From contig UQXH01000004.1 of NCBI GenBank assembly GCA_900545025.1, forward strand, positions 1 to 64,000: 64,000 nucleotides of DNA. Direction: 5' to 3'. Made by a program: the position numbers and the translations under genes. The stretch comes from an uncultured Phascolarctobacterium sp. (GTDB lineage: Bacteria; Bacillota; Negativicutes; Acidaminococcales; Acidaminococcaceae). Each line of letters starts with the position of its first letter. Position 1 is the first letter of the stretch. Below the pieces are notes generated by a model. That model worked only from the letters and a program-made list of their open reading frames with translations, was not told where the DNA came from and did no database searches. Shown here piece after piece: positions 42,232 to 50,276 of this stretch.

Positions 42232-43290
42232 ATGCAGCGGGCTCAACGTAAGCTTGAACATATCAAGTTTGCTTTAGAAACTGGATTTGGTCCAGGGAGT
42301 ACGCATTTTGAAGATATCCGTTTTATACACAACTGTCTGCCGGAAATAAATCCGGCAGACATTGTTTTATCTGCGGACTTATTTGGAAAAATGCTTAAAG
42401 CTCCTTTTTTGATTGATGCTATCACCGGAGGAACCGATGCTGTAACGGATATTAACCGTAAATTAGCAGAAGTAGCCAGTAAAACAGGTATTGCTATGGC
42501 AGTAGGCTCTCAATATGGCAGTGTGAAGACTGGTGTTGGCCGCAATAGTTATACTGTTGTAAGAGAGAGAAATCCTGACGGGATTATTTTTGCCAACATA
42601 AGTGCCCTTGCTACGCCTCAGCAGGCGCAGGATGCTGTTAATATGATAGAGGCGGATGCGCTGGAAATACATCTTAATCCTGCCCAGGAACTGGTTATGC
42701 CGGAAGGGGATAAATGTTTCCGAGGATTTCTTGATAATATGCTACTGATAAGGGATAAGGTTGATGTACCTATTATTGTTAAGGAAACTGGCTGCGGGAT
42801 AGCTCAGGAGGCTTATGAGATTTTAGCGGATAACGGTTTTACTTTTTTTGATTGTGCGGGCAGCGGAGGAACTAATTTTCCCGCAATCGAAGCCAAAAGA
42901 GCAGCTGTCGATTTAGAAGAATTTGCTTTTTGGGGTAACCCTACGGCTTGGAGCTTGCTGGATGCAGCAGCGACATTAGATTGTGAATGCTTTTTGGTCG
43001 CTTCCGGCGGTATTGATAGTGCTGCTAAGGCTGCTAAAGCTTTTGCTTTAGGGGCAGATATGGTCGGGATGAGCGGTGCAATCCTAAGGCTGTTAAATGA
43101 ACAGGGAAGTGAAGCGGCAGTTGCTTTTATGGAGAAATTACAGGCTGCATTACGTGATTACATGCTGCTTCTTGGCTGCCAGTATGTTAAGGAATTACGT
43201 GGGGTACCACTGCTTTTCTGCAATCAGACCAAAGACTTTATGCAGTGCCGTAATTATGATTTAGCTGCTTTCAGTAAAAAACGCAGATAG
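42232..43290 (+). CDS. fni: Type 2 isopentenyl-diphosphate delta-isomerase
   Basis: FMN- and NADPH-dependent interconversion of IPP and DMAPP, 352 residues, TIM-barrel fold. Recognisable parts are RKLEHI near the N-terminus, the PFLIDAITGGT loop, GIAMAVGSQYGSV, the ALEIHLNPAQELVMPEGD region with the acid/His catalytic segment, IIVKETGCGI and GSGGTNFPAIEAKR with the flavin-phosphate site. ATG follows AAAGGAG by 8 bases. It is directly downstream of ispH, so it balances the IPP/DMAPP made by the MEP pathway; the pair forms a small isoprenoid unit. Confidence 0.92.
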   Translation: MQRAQRKLEHIKFALETGFGPGSTHFEDIRFIHNCLPEINPADIVLSADLFGKMLKAPFLIDAITGGTDAVTDINRKLAEVASKTGIAMAVGSQYGSVKTGVGRNSYTVVRERNPDGIIFANISALATPQQAQDAVNMIEADALEIHLNPAQELVMPEGDKCFRGFLDNMLLIRDKVDVPIIVKETGCGIAQEAYEILADNGFTFFDCAGSGGTNFPAIEAKRAAVDLEEFAFWGNPTAWSLLDAAATLDCECFLVASGGIDSAAKAAKAFALGADMVGMSGAILRLLNEQGSEAAVAFMEKLQAALRDYMLLLGCQYVKELRGVPLLFCNQTKDFMQCRNYDLAAFSKKRR

Positions 43291-43294
43291 TTTT

Positions 43295-43338
43295 AAACAG
43301 ATTTTGTTATTACATTGATAACAGAATCTGTTTTTTTA
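43295..43338 (+). terminator. Terminator after fni
   Basis: Long stem AAACAGATTTTGTTAT / ATAACAGAATCTGTTT (one mismatch) around a 7-base loop, followed by a T7 run. Confidence 0.85.
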
Positions 43339-43388
43339 TTGTGGTGATTCTTGTAAACTATTACCCTATGGAATTTATTTGCATACTA

Positions 43389-43397
43389 TGATATAAT
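43389..43397 (+). promoter_or_regulatory. Extended -10 promoter of the radical SAM-der operon
   Basis: TGA-TATAAT (43389-43397) about 35 bases before the ATG; no convincing -35 box. Confidence 0.42.
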
Positions 43398-43431
43398 CAG
43401 ATGATAAATATTTTTCCCAAAGGAGATATAC

Positions 43432-44727
43432 ATGTTAGGTTGTATTAGCAATGTACGCAGACATAGTCTGGCAGAAAAAGCAGGAATCCGACCCGGTGAA
43501 AAATTATGTTCAGTAAATGGATGTAATGTACAGGATATTATTGATTTAAGCTTTCTTACTTCTGATGAAGTTGTTGAGCTTGAAATTGAAAATGCAGCGG
43601 GAGCAAAACGCCTGGTACAGATTGAAAAGTATCCTGATGAAGATTTAGGGCTGGAATTTGAATCTGCTGTTTTTGATAAAGTACGTACCTGCTATAATAA
43701 TTGTATATTTTGCTTTGTAGATCAGATGATTCCCGGTATGCGTCCTGGTCTGTATGTACGGGATGATGATTACCGTTTATCTTTTTTATACGGTAATTTT
43801 ATAACGCTGACGAATATGTGGGATGAAGATTTTGATAGAATCATCAAAACCCATTTGTCGCCGCTTTATATTTCGGTACATGCAACTGATCCGGATGTGC
43901 GTTGCAAAATGATGAATAATCGTTTTGCCGGGCAGCTTATGGAAAAAATTAACAAGCTGTTGGAGGCTGGTATACAGATACATACTCAGATTGTATGCTG
44001 CCCCGGTTATAATGATGGCGAGGTACTGAAAAGAACTTTTGCCGATCTTTATGCTTTGCATCCTGGAGTATTAACGATGGCTATAGTTCCGGTAGGCCTG
44101 ACTAAGCACAGAGAACATTTACATCCTATGCGTACATTTACCGCTCAAGAAGCGGCAGAAATTGTTGACACTGTTTCTGGCTGGCAAAAGCAATGTCGGG
44201 AAGAAACTGGTAAATCCTTCGTCTATCTGGGTGATGAATTTTATTTGTTAGCTGGCAAAGAGCTGCCTCCTTCTGAATATTATGACGGCTTTCCGCAGCT
44301 GGAAAACGGGATAGGCCTTACACGTAATTTCTTAAACGAGTGGGATGCTGCTTTGAAAACACTGCAATATGCTGACGGGGCAGAGAAGGCACTTATACCG
44401 GTTGGCGAAAGTGCCTTTCGTGTTTTACAACCGCTGATAGAAGTGTTTAATCGCCAATATGGTACCAAGCACAGTTTTATTGCTGTTAAAAATTTGTTTT
44501 TTGGCGGATTTGTAAACGTAACAGGTCTTTTGACTGGCGGTGATATTCTTGCTGCTGTCAAGGAGTGTGGGCGCCTTATTCTTCCGGGTGTAGTGCTTAA
44601 TAATGATAATCTGTTCCTTGATGATATGTCGTTAGATGATTTTAAACGCAGTTTTCAAGGAAAAGTTGAGATTGCGAAAGATGCAGGAGAGCTGCTGCAT
44701 CTGCTGACAGTTCCCAGGGAGGGATAA
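43432..44727 (+). CDS. DUF512 / PDZ-like radical SAM protein
   Basis: Conserved Firmicute protein of unknown function, 431 residues (COG1625 group). An N-terminal PDZ-like domain (about 1-65: VRRHSLAEKAGIRPGEKLCSVNG) is followed by a radical SAM-type core whose cluster motif is CYNNCIFCF (CxxxCxxC, about 87-95). It has the PLYISVHATDPDVR and HTQIVCCPGYNDG segments, then the C-terminal DUF512 region (about 225-425). Related proteins commonly sit next to der and plsY, as here. The role is unknown; a part in membrane- or ribosome-linked maturation is only a guess from neighbours. It is separated from the adenosyltransferase gene by 2 bases. Confidence 0.85.
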   Translation: MLGCISNVRRHSLAEKAGIRPGEKLCSVNGCNVQDIIDLSFLTSDEVVELEIENAAGAKRLVQIEKYPDEDLGLEFESAVFDKVRTCYNNCIFCFVDQMIPGMRPGLYVRDDDYRLSFLYGNFITLTNMWDEDFDRIIKTHLSPLYISVHATDPDVRCKMMNNRFAGQLMEKINKLLEAGIQIHTQIVCCPGYNDGEVLKRTFADLYALHPGVLTMAIVPVGLTKHREHLHPMRTFTAQEAAEIVDTVSGWQKQCREETGKSFVYLGDEFYLLAGKELPPSEYYDGFPQLENGIGLTRNFLNEWDAALKTLQYADGAEKALIPVGESAFRVLQPLIEVFNRQYGTKHSFIAVKNLFFGGFVNVTGLLTGGDILAAVKECGRLILPGVVLNNDNLFLDDMSLDDFKRSFQGKVEIAKDAGELLHLLTVPREG

Positions 44728-44729
44728 AT

Positions 44730-45239
44730 ATGCTGCAGGTTTATACCGGTGACGGTAAAGGTAAAACAACAGCTGCATTGGGAGTAGCTTTTAGGGCTGC
44801 CGGATATAAGCTTAAAACCATGATGTTTTCGTTTCTAAAAGATGACCCCGGCTATGGTGAGGCTATGGCGGCCAGCTATCTTCCTGGGTTTATATTGCGT
44901 CAGGTAGGCAGGGATGCCTTTGTGAATTTTAAGAATCCTGCTGCGGAGGATTTGCAGTTATGCCGCAGCGGCTGGGAAGAGGCAAAATCTGCAATCTGCA
45001 GGAAGCAAGCAGATGTTTTTATTCTTGATGAGCTTAATATTGTACTGGCTGCTTCTATGTTACCTATAGATGAAGTTATTGCGTTTTTACGGCAGTACAA
45101 GAATGACGTAGAGATTATTGTTACCGGCAGATATGCACCGGAAGAAATTATAAAAATTGCTGATTTAGTTACCGAGATGCGGGAAGTTAAGCATTATTTT
45201 CATAAAGGCGTGTCCTCCCGCAATGGTATTGATCATTAA
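44730..45239 (+). CDS. Cob(I)yrinic acid a,c-diamide adenosyltransferase (CobA/BtuR family)
   Basis: Transfers adenosyl from ATP to a cob(I)alamin-type corrinoid to form the B12 coenzyme. The 169 residues have the P-loop variant GDGKGKTTAALG (about 7-18), the Walker B-like DVFILDELNIVLA (about 91-103) and VTGRYAP near 131, as in the CobO/BtuR family. It is somewhat shorter than E. coli BtuR (196). GGGAGGG is 6 bases before ATG 44730. It is unusual to find it between the DUF512 radical SAM gene and der with no other cobalamin genes; it may serve B12 salvage for methylmalonyl-CoA mutase or other B12 enzymes. Confidence 0.85.
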   Translation: MLQVYTGDGKGKTTAALGVAFRAAGYKLKTMMFSFLKDDPGYGEAMAASYLPGFILRQVGRDAFVNFKNPAAEDLQLCRSGWEEAKSAICRKQADVFILDELNIVLAASMLPIDEVIAFLRQYKNDVEIIVTGRYAPEEIIKIADLVTEMREVKHYFHKGVSSRNGIDH

Positions 45240-45254
45240 GGAGAATTGATAAGT

Positions 45255-46583
45255 ATGGGAAAACCGATAGTTGCTATTGTCGGCAGGCCTAATGTTGGTA
45301 AGTCGACACTGTTCAATATTTTTGCTAACAGCAGGATATCTATTGTAGAAGATACTCCCGGCGTAACCAGAGATCGTTTGTATGCTACCGCTGAATGGCT
45401 GGACCATGAATTCATGATGGTAGATACTGGTGGTATTGAGATTATGAATGCAGATGCTATTGCTGTTTCTATTCGCCAGCAGGCGCAAATTGCTATTAAA
45501 GAAGCGGACGTCATCCTGTTCGTGTGTGATGCCCGTACCGGTATTACCGGCGAGGATGCCGAAGTAGCTAAAATGTTGCGTCAGTCTAAGAAGCCTATTG
45601 TGTTAGCAATTAATAAATCTGACTCTCCTAAGCAGGAAATGAACATCTATGAATTTTATAATCTTGGTATAGGTGAGCCTATTCCTGTTTCTGCAGCAAA
45701 TCATCTGGGTTTAGGAGATTTATTGGATGCTGTGGTTGCTAAGTTTCCTGACAAAAAGACCTTGGGAGAAATTGAAGATGAAGATGAAATCAAGGTTGCG
45801 CTTATTGGCAGACCTAATGTTGGAAAATCTTCTATTTTCAATACCTTGGTAGGCGAAGAACGTTCTATTGTCAGCGATGTTGCCGGCACTACTCGTGATG
45901 CTATTGACACTCCCGTAGTACGTGACGGACAGAAGTATCTCTTTATTGATACTGCAGGTATGCGCAGAAAAGCTCGTATTGATGAACCGATTGAAAAATA
46001 CAGCATCATGCGTTCTTTGCGTGCTGTTGACCGCAGTGACGTTGTTCTGATGGTTTTTGACGCTGTAGAAGGTGTTACCGAGCAGGATAAGAAAATTGTC
46101 GGTTATGCTCACGAAGCAGGCAAAGGTATCGTCCTCGTTGTCAATAAATGGGACTTATATGAAAAGGACAATACTTCTACCTTGCGTTATACAGAGATGC
46201 TGCGTAAAGAACTGGTATTCCTGCAATATGCGCCGGTTGTATTTGTATCTGCTGTTACCAAGCAGCGCATTCACAGACTACCGGAAGTTATTTCTTATGT
46301 GGCTGAGCAAAATGCAATGCGTATTTCTACCAGTGTCCTTAATCAGGTTATTGAAGATGCTGTGGCTATCAATCCTACCCCGACAGAAAAAGGCAAGCGC
46401 TTAAAAATCCTCTATACAACACAGGTAAAAATCAAACCGCCTACATTTGTTATTTTTGTTAATGAACCGGAAATCATGCATTTTTCCTATCAGCGTTATC
46501 TGGAAAATAAACTGCGTGAAGCCTTTGGCTTTGAAGGCACACCTATCCAGATGATTATCCGCGGTAAAAATGAAGATGAATAG
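45255..46583 (+). CDS. der: Ribosome biogenesis GTPase Der (EngA)
   Basis: Essential tandem GTPase in 50S assembly, 442 residues. The two G domains carry G1 motifs GRPNVGKS at 10-17 and 185-192, each with DTxG (DTGGIE, DTAGMRRK) and NKxD (NKSD, NKWD). The C-terminal KH-like domain (about 350-442) contains KPPTFVIFVNEPEIMHFSYQ. ATG 45255 is chosen because it gives the standard MGKPIVAIVGRPNVGKS start; a TTG at 45246 is nearer AAGGAG, but its 2-base spacing is too short. Confidence 0.95.
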   Translation: MGKPIVAIVGRPNVGKSTLFNIFANSRISIVEDTPGVTRDRLYATAEWLDHEFMMVDTGGIEIMNADAIAVSIRQQAQIAIKEADVILFVCDARTGITGEDAEVAKMLRQSKKPIVLAINKSDSPKQEMNIYEFYNLGIGEPIPVSAANHLGLGDLLDAVVAKFPDKKTLGEIEDEDEIKVALIGRPNVGKSSIFNTLVGEERSIVSDVAGTTRDAIDTPVVRDGQKYLFIDTAGMRRKARIDEPIEKYSIMRSLRAVDRSDVVLMVFDAVEGVTEQDKKIVGYAHEAGKGIVLVVNKWDLYEKDNTSTLRYTEMLRKELVFLQYAPVVFVSAVTKQRIHRLPEVISYVAEQNAMRISTSVLNQVIEDAVAINPTPTEKGKRLKILYTTQVKIKPPTFVIFVNEPEIMHFSYQRYLENKLREAFGFEGTPIQMIIRGKNEDE

Positions 46584-46596
46584 GTGATGATGGGTA

Positions 46597-47226
46597 ATGG
46601 GTTATGATGTAAGTATATTTCATTTTATAGCTGGTTTTATTTGCGGTCATCTATGTGGCTCCATACCAAGTGGGTTATGGATTGTGAGAAGTCTTTTTGG
46701 GATAGATATACGTGAGTACGGCAGTAAAAATATTGGTACAACTAATGTTTTCAGAACAGTTGGTGCTAAAGCTGCGCTTTTGGTATTGATTATAGACGTA
46801 ATCAAAGGGATTCTTGCTGTTGCCGCCATGAATTATTTATTTGCTGATCCGCTGCTGAATGTTGTAACTGCTTTGGGCGCTCTTTTAGGTCATAATTACT
46901 CTGCTTTCTTAGGTTTTAAAGGAGGCAAGGGTGTTGCTACCGGCCTAGGTCTTCTGGTATATTTAATGCCTAAAGTTTCTTTAGGCTGCTTCCTTGTATG
47001 GCTGGCTTTAGTCCTTGCTACCCGTTATGTTTCTCTGGGTTCGATAGTTGCCGCAGTATTAGCGCCTGTGTTCTCCTGGTATTTTGCTTACCCGCCTGCA
47101 TATATCGTGTTTGGTGGTATTGCAGGACTCTTTGTTGTTATCCGCCATAAAGAAAATATCAAAAGACTTTTAAATGGTACGGAAAGCAAAATTAAACAAG
47201 GTAGTGCAGAAAATATAAAAAAATAA
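46597..47226 (+). CDS. plsY: Acyl-phosphate:glycerol-3-phosphate acyltransferase
   Basis: First acylation in phospholipid synthesis in most bacteria, using acyl-phosphate made by PlsX. The 209-residue membrane protein has five or so helices with the three PlsY motifs: GSIPSGLWIVR (about 21-31), the GSKNIGTTNVFRTVG loop (about 39-53) and GHNYSAFLGFKGGKGVATGLG (about 94-114). It follows der by 13 bases, a common Firmicute arrangement. The operon ends at a terminator 8 bases past the stop. Confidence 0.93.
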   Translation: MGYDVSIFHFIAGFICGHLCGSIPSGLWIVRSLFGIDIREYGSKNIGTTNVFRTVGAKAALLVLIIDVIKGILAVAAMNYLFADPLLNVVTALGALLGHNYSAFLGFKGGKGVATGLGLLVYLMPKVSLGCFLVWLALVLATRYVSLGSIVAAVLAPVFSWYFAYPPAYIVFGGIAGLFVVIRHKENIKRLLNGTESKIKQGSAENIKK

Positions 47227-47233
47227 ATTTATG

Positions 47234-47263
47234 AAAAGAGACTGAAAAAATTCAGTCTCTTTT
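47234..47263 (+). terminator. Terminator after plsY
   Basis: Perfect 13-base stem AAAAGAGACTGAA / TTCAGTCTCTTTT with a 4-base loop. Confidence 0.88.
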
Positions 47264-47279
47264 ATGTTTTTTGTAAAAA

Positions 47280-47306
47280 CCATTGTACTTTTAGAAAGAA
47301 CAATGG
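47280..47306. repeat. Inverted repeat CCATTGT-N13-ACAATGG spanning the hom operon promoter
   Basis: Perfect 7-base arms at 47280-47286 and 47300-47306. The left arm overlaps the -35 box and the right arm abuts the -10, so a dimeric regulator binding here would block polymerase. Confidence 0.5.
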
Positions 47307-47312
47307 TATAAT
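47283..47312 (+). promoter_or_regulatory. Promoter of the ACT-hom-thrB operon
   Basis: TTGTAC (47283-47288), 18-base spacer, then TGG-TATAAT (extended -10; hexamer 47307-47312). It is embedded in the inverted repeat 47280-47306. Confidence 0.68.
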
Positions 47313-47356
47313 GATTAAGTATTAAGTTTGTAATTTTAATTTAAGGAGGAAATAAA

Positions 47357-47800
47357 ATGGCTGAAAAATCTACTTTTTATTTGGTGCGTGAAGAAATCCT
47401 GCCCGAAGCTATTAAAAAAACTATCAAGGTTAAAGAAATCTTAAAAAGAGGAGAGATTAAAACCATCAATGAAGCTGTAGAAAAAATGGGACTGAGCCGC
47501 AGTGCTTACTATAAATATAAAGATTATGTCTTTCCGTTCTATGAAGCAAGTAAAGAAAAAATTATTACTCTTTCCTTGTTACTCGAACATAAATCCGGCG
47601 TACTGTCTAAAGTGCTCAATACTGTGGCTGATGATTCCGGCAGTATTATGACTATCAACCAAGGTATCCCTCTGCAGGGCGTAGCAAATACTACTATTTC
47701 TATTGAAACTAAGAATCTGACCATTGATTTAGAAGCATTGCTTGATAAACTGCGTATGATTGACGGCGTAAAACGTCTGGAAGTGCTTGGCCAGGTATAA
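47357..47800 (+). CDS. ACT domain protein, PheB/UPF0735 family
   Basis: Small regulatory-type protein, 147 residues. The N-terminal third looks like a helix-turn-helix (about 35-55: TINEAVEKMGLSRSAYYKYKD), and a C-terminal ACT domain (about 72-145: LSLLLEHKSGVLSKVLNTVADD) is of the kind that binds amino acids. It is the first gene of an operon with hom and thrB, preceded by AAGGAGG. It may sense an amino acid of the aspartate family and regulate this pathway or its own promoter, which carries an inverted repeat; that link is inference. In Bacillus the homologue is called PheB, and its function is not settled. Confidence 0.85.
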   Translation: MAEKSTFYLVREEILPEAIKKTIKVKEILKRGEIKTINEAVEKMGLSRSAYYKYKDYVFPFYEASKEKIITLSLLLEHKSGVLSKVLNTVADDSGSIMTINQGIPLQGVANTTISIETKNLTIDLEALLDKLRMIDGVKRLEVLGQV

Positions 47801-47829
47801 TATAGTTTTGTTATATGGAGGGGTTGACT

Positions 47830-49131
47830 TTGCAGAATTACATTAAAGTCGGCTTATTGGGAGCAGGCACCGTAGGCGGCGGTGTGCTGGCTGTCATGGA
47901 GAACAATGCCGAGATTATAGAGAAAAAAATCGGTAAGAAAATAAAGGTTACTAAGGTATTTGGGCGTGATATAAAGAAGCTGCAGGAGCAGTACGGACCT
48001 AATTATATTTATACAACTAATATTGATGATATTTTAGAAGATCCCGAAATAGATATTGTTGTAGAACTGTTAGGCAGAGAGCATCCTGCTAAGGAATATA
48101 TCGCCCGCGCTTTTGAAAAGGGTAAAAATGTTGTTACGGCCAATAAGGATGTATTGGCCAAATATGGTCAAGAATTGTTTCCTTTAGCTGCGGAAAAGAA
48201 CTGTGATTTTATGTTTGAAGGCAGTGTTTGCGGCGGCATTCCTATTATCCAGCCTCTGAAAACATCTTTGGCAGCCAATAAGATTATGTCTATCATGGGC
48301 ATTGTCAATGGAACTACTAATTATATGCTGACGAAAATGTCTAATGAACATCTTGATTATGCTGATGTATTGAAAGAAGCTCAAAATAAAGGCTACGCAG
48401 AATCTGATCCTTCTGCGGATGTAGGCGGTTTTGATGCGGCGCGTAAGCTTGCTATCTTGGCTTCTATTGCTTTTAATACCAGGATAAGTCTAGACGACAT
48501 ACAGATAGAAGGTATTGAAAATGTCAGCCTGCGCGATATTACTAATGCCTCAGAGCTGGGTTATGCTATTAAACTGCTGGCTATAGCAAAGAATGATTCG
48601 GAATATGGCATTAGCGTGCGTGTGCATCCTACTATGCTGCCATTATCTCATCCACTGGCAGGTGTAAATGATGTATATAATGCTGTATTTGTTACTGGCG
48701 ATGCCGTAGGCGAAGCAATGTTCATGGGATTAGGTGCCGGACGCATGCCTACTGCCAGTGCTGTATGCGGTGATATTATAGATGTTGCCCGCAATATGCA
48801 GCATGGAGAAACAGGCCGTATTACTTGTACCTGCTTTGAAGATAAAAAGCTTTGTTCTCTGGAGAATATGTGTTCGCCGTGCTATATACGTATGCATGTT
48901 ATGGATAAACCAGGCGCATTAGCAGCCATTGCTGCAGCTTTTGGCGCTCAGAATGTCAGCTTGCGTAATGTAGTACAGAAGAATAAAATCGGGGATGAAG
49001 CGGAAATCGTCGTTATTACACATAATGTTTCTGAGTTTAATCTGCAGATGGCAGTACAGACTTTAAAAGCTCTGCCTGTAGTCAACGAAGTTTGCAGTGT
49101 TATCAGAGTTGAAGACAGCAGTTTGGCATAA
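47830..49131 (+). CDS. hom: Homoserine dehydrogenase
   Basis: Reduces aspartate semialdehyde to homoserine, the branch point to threonine and methionine. The 433 residues start with the NAD(P)-binding GLLGAGTVGGGVL (about 7-19). The catalytic region has ANKDVLAKYG, GSVCGGIPIIQPLKTSLAAN and GIVNGTTNYMLTKM. A C-terminal ACT domain (about 350-425) provides feedback control. The TTG at 47830 is the likely start, 6 bases after GGAGGGG and giving MQNYIKVGLLG; the in-frame ATG 47815 overlaps that ribosome site. thrB follows 13 bases later. Confidence 0.94.
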   Translation: MQNYIKVGLLGAGTVGGGVLAVMENNAEIIEKKIGKKIKVTKVFGRDIKKLQEQYGPNYIYTTNIDDILEDPEIDIVVELLGREHPAKEYIARAFEKGKNVVTANKDVLAKYGQELFPLAAEKNCDFMFEGSVCGGIPIIQPLKTSLAANKIMSIMGIVNGTTNYMLTKMSNEHLDYADVLKEAQNKGYAESDPSADVGGFDAARKLAILASIAFNTRISLDDIQIEGIENVSLRDITNASELGYAIKLLAIAKNDSEYGISVRVHPTMLPLSHPLAGVNDVYNAVFVTGDAVGEAMFMGLGAGRMPTASAVCGDIIDVARNMQHGETGRITCTCFEDKKLCSLENMCSPCYIRMHVMDKPGALAAIAAAFGAQNVSLRNVVQKNKIGDEAEIVVITHNVSEFNLQMAVQTLKALPVVNEVCSVIRVEDSSLA

Positions 49132-49144
49132 TAGGGGAGTTATT

Positions 49145-50056
49145 ATGGAAAAAATCCGTATCCGGGTACCGGCTACATCTGCTAACTGCGGACCAGGGTA
49201 TGATACACTGGGAGTTGCTTGTACTTTATATAATGAGCTTTCTTTTGAGTTGTTGCCGTCCAGTGCAGGACTTATTTTGGAAGTAAGTGGCGAAGGCGGG
49301 GAATATCTTGCTGCTTCAGAAGATAATCTGGCTTTTAAAAGCTTTTTTTCCGTATGGCGGTCAGCACAGCCGGATGATATCGGCTTGAAGATTTCTATGA
49401 AGAATAATATCCCGATGTCACGCGGTCTGGGCAGCAGTTCCAGTGCCATTGTAGCGGGCGTTTATGCCGCTAATATTTTATGCGGCAGCAAATTTTCACA
49501 AACTGAACTTTTGAATTTTGCTACGGCTATCGAAGGGCATCCTGATAATGTTGCGCCGGCACTTTTAGGTGGTTTCACCATAAGCTATATGGAAGACGAT
49601 AAGGCTCATTCACTTAGCTTTAAACCGTCCTTGCCTTTGAAATTGATTGCTGCTGTACCGGAACAGAAACTTGCTACTTCCCTGGCAAGGAAAGCTATTC
49701 CGCAGCAGATTAAGCATACGGATGCTGTTTTTAACGTATCAAGAGCATCGCTCTTGGTAGCAGCACTTATGAGCGGTTCGGGGCAGCATCTTGCTGCGGC
49801 TTTAGAAGACAGGCTGCATCAACCATACCGTGCGCACCTTATTCCTGGGTTACAGGACGTTTTTGCAGCGGCAAAAGAAGCTGGAGCATATAATGCGATT
49901 ATCAGCGGTGCGGGCTCGACCGTCATGGCTTATGCAGCAGTCGACGCCGAACATGCAAAGATTGCTTCTGCTATGCAGCAGGCCTTTACTGTACATGGGC
50001 AGAAGTGTCAAACACATATTCTTGATATTGATTATCATGGAGTATGTCAGTTTTGA
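49145..50056 (+). CDS. thrB: Homoserine kinase
   Basis: GHMP kinase phosphorylating homoserine for threonine synthesis, 303 residues. The N-terminus RIRVPATSANCGPGYDTLGVA is characteristic. The ATP loop is PMSRGLGSSSSAIVAG (about 89-104), and a C-terminal motif is AAKEAGAYNAIISGAGSTVMA. ATG 49145 has GGGGAG 6 bases upstream; an in-frame extension into hom is rejected. Threonine synthase (thrC) is not in the window. No terminator is obvious before the tRNA promoter 31 bases on. Confidence 0.94.
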   Translation: MEKIRIRVPATSANCGPGYDTLGVACTLYNELSFELLPSSAGLILEVSGEGGEYLAASEDNLAFKSFFSVWRSAQPDDIGLKISMKNNIPMSRGLGSSSSAIVAGVYAANILCGSKFSQTELLNFATAIEGHPDNVAPALLGGFTISYMEDDKAHSLSFKPSLPLKLIAAVPEQKLATSLARKAIPQQIKHTDAVFNVSRASLLVAALMSGSGQHLAAALEDRLHQPYRAHLIPGLQDVFAAAKEAGAYNAIISGAGSTVMAYAAVDAEHAKIASAMQQAFTVHGQKCQTHILDIDYHGVCQF

Positions 50057-50087
50057 ATTTAAATTGTAAATTTGATTTATAAAACTG

Positions 50088-50116
50088 TTGACAAAATTAT
50101 CGGTATCCGATATAAT
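50088..50116 (+). promoter_or_regulatory. Consensus promoter of tRNA-Pro
   Basis: Perfect TTGACA (50088-50093), 17-base spacer, perfect TATAAT (50111-50116), 14 bases before the mature tRNA 5' end. Confidence 0.92.
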
Positions 50117-50129
50117 TATTTTTGTGATT

Positions 50130-50206
50130 CGGGGCGTGGCTCAGTTTGGTAGAGCGCTTCCTTGGGGTGGAAGAGGTCGTGGGTTCAAATCCCGCCGCTC
50201 CGACCA
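50130..50206 (+). tRNA. tRNA-Pro (anticodon GGG)
   Basis: 77-base tRNA that folds completely: acceptor CGGGGCG / CGCTCCG (one G-U pair), D-stem GCTC/GAGC, anticodon stem CTTCC/GGAAG with loop TTGGGGT (anticodon GGG at 50164-50166), T-arm with GGTTCAAAT, and an encoded CCA end. It reads CCC and CCU codons. It has its own consensus promoter and terminator. Confidence 0.97.
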
Positions 50207-50216
50207 TTTCGGATCG

Positions 50217-50250
50217 AAAGCCTTTACGGGTTCCCGTAAAGGCTTTTTTT
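50217..50250 (+). terminator. Terminator of tRNA-Pro
   Basis: Stem AAGCCTTTACGGG / CCCGTAAAGGCTT with a tight loop and a T7 run, 10 bases past the CCA. Confidence 0.9.
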
Positions 50251-50276
50251 ATGTCTTGTTTTGGAGGAATAAGCTT

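Noticed and set aside
50130..50206. tRNA as an integration site with an adjacent island
   Set aside because: No integrase and no direct repeat of the tRNA 3' end were noticed downstream; flanking genes are housekeeping.
50088..50276. Open frame upstream of the zinc-ribbon gene extending its N-terminus by 63 codons
   Set aside because: It runs through the consensus promoter, tRNA-Pro and its terminator; the GTG at 50277 has a proper GGAGG.
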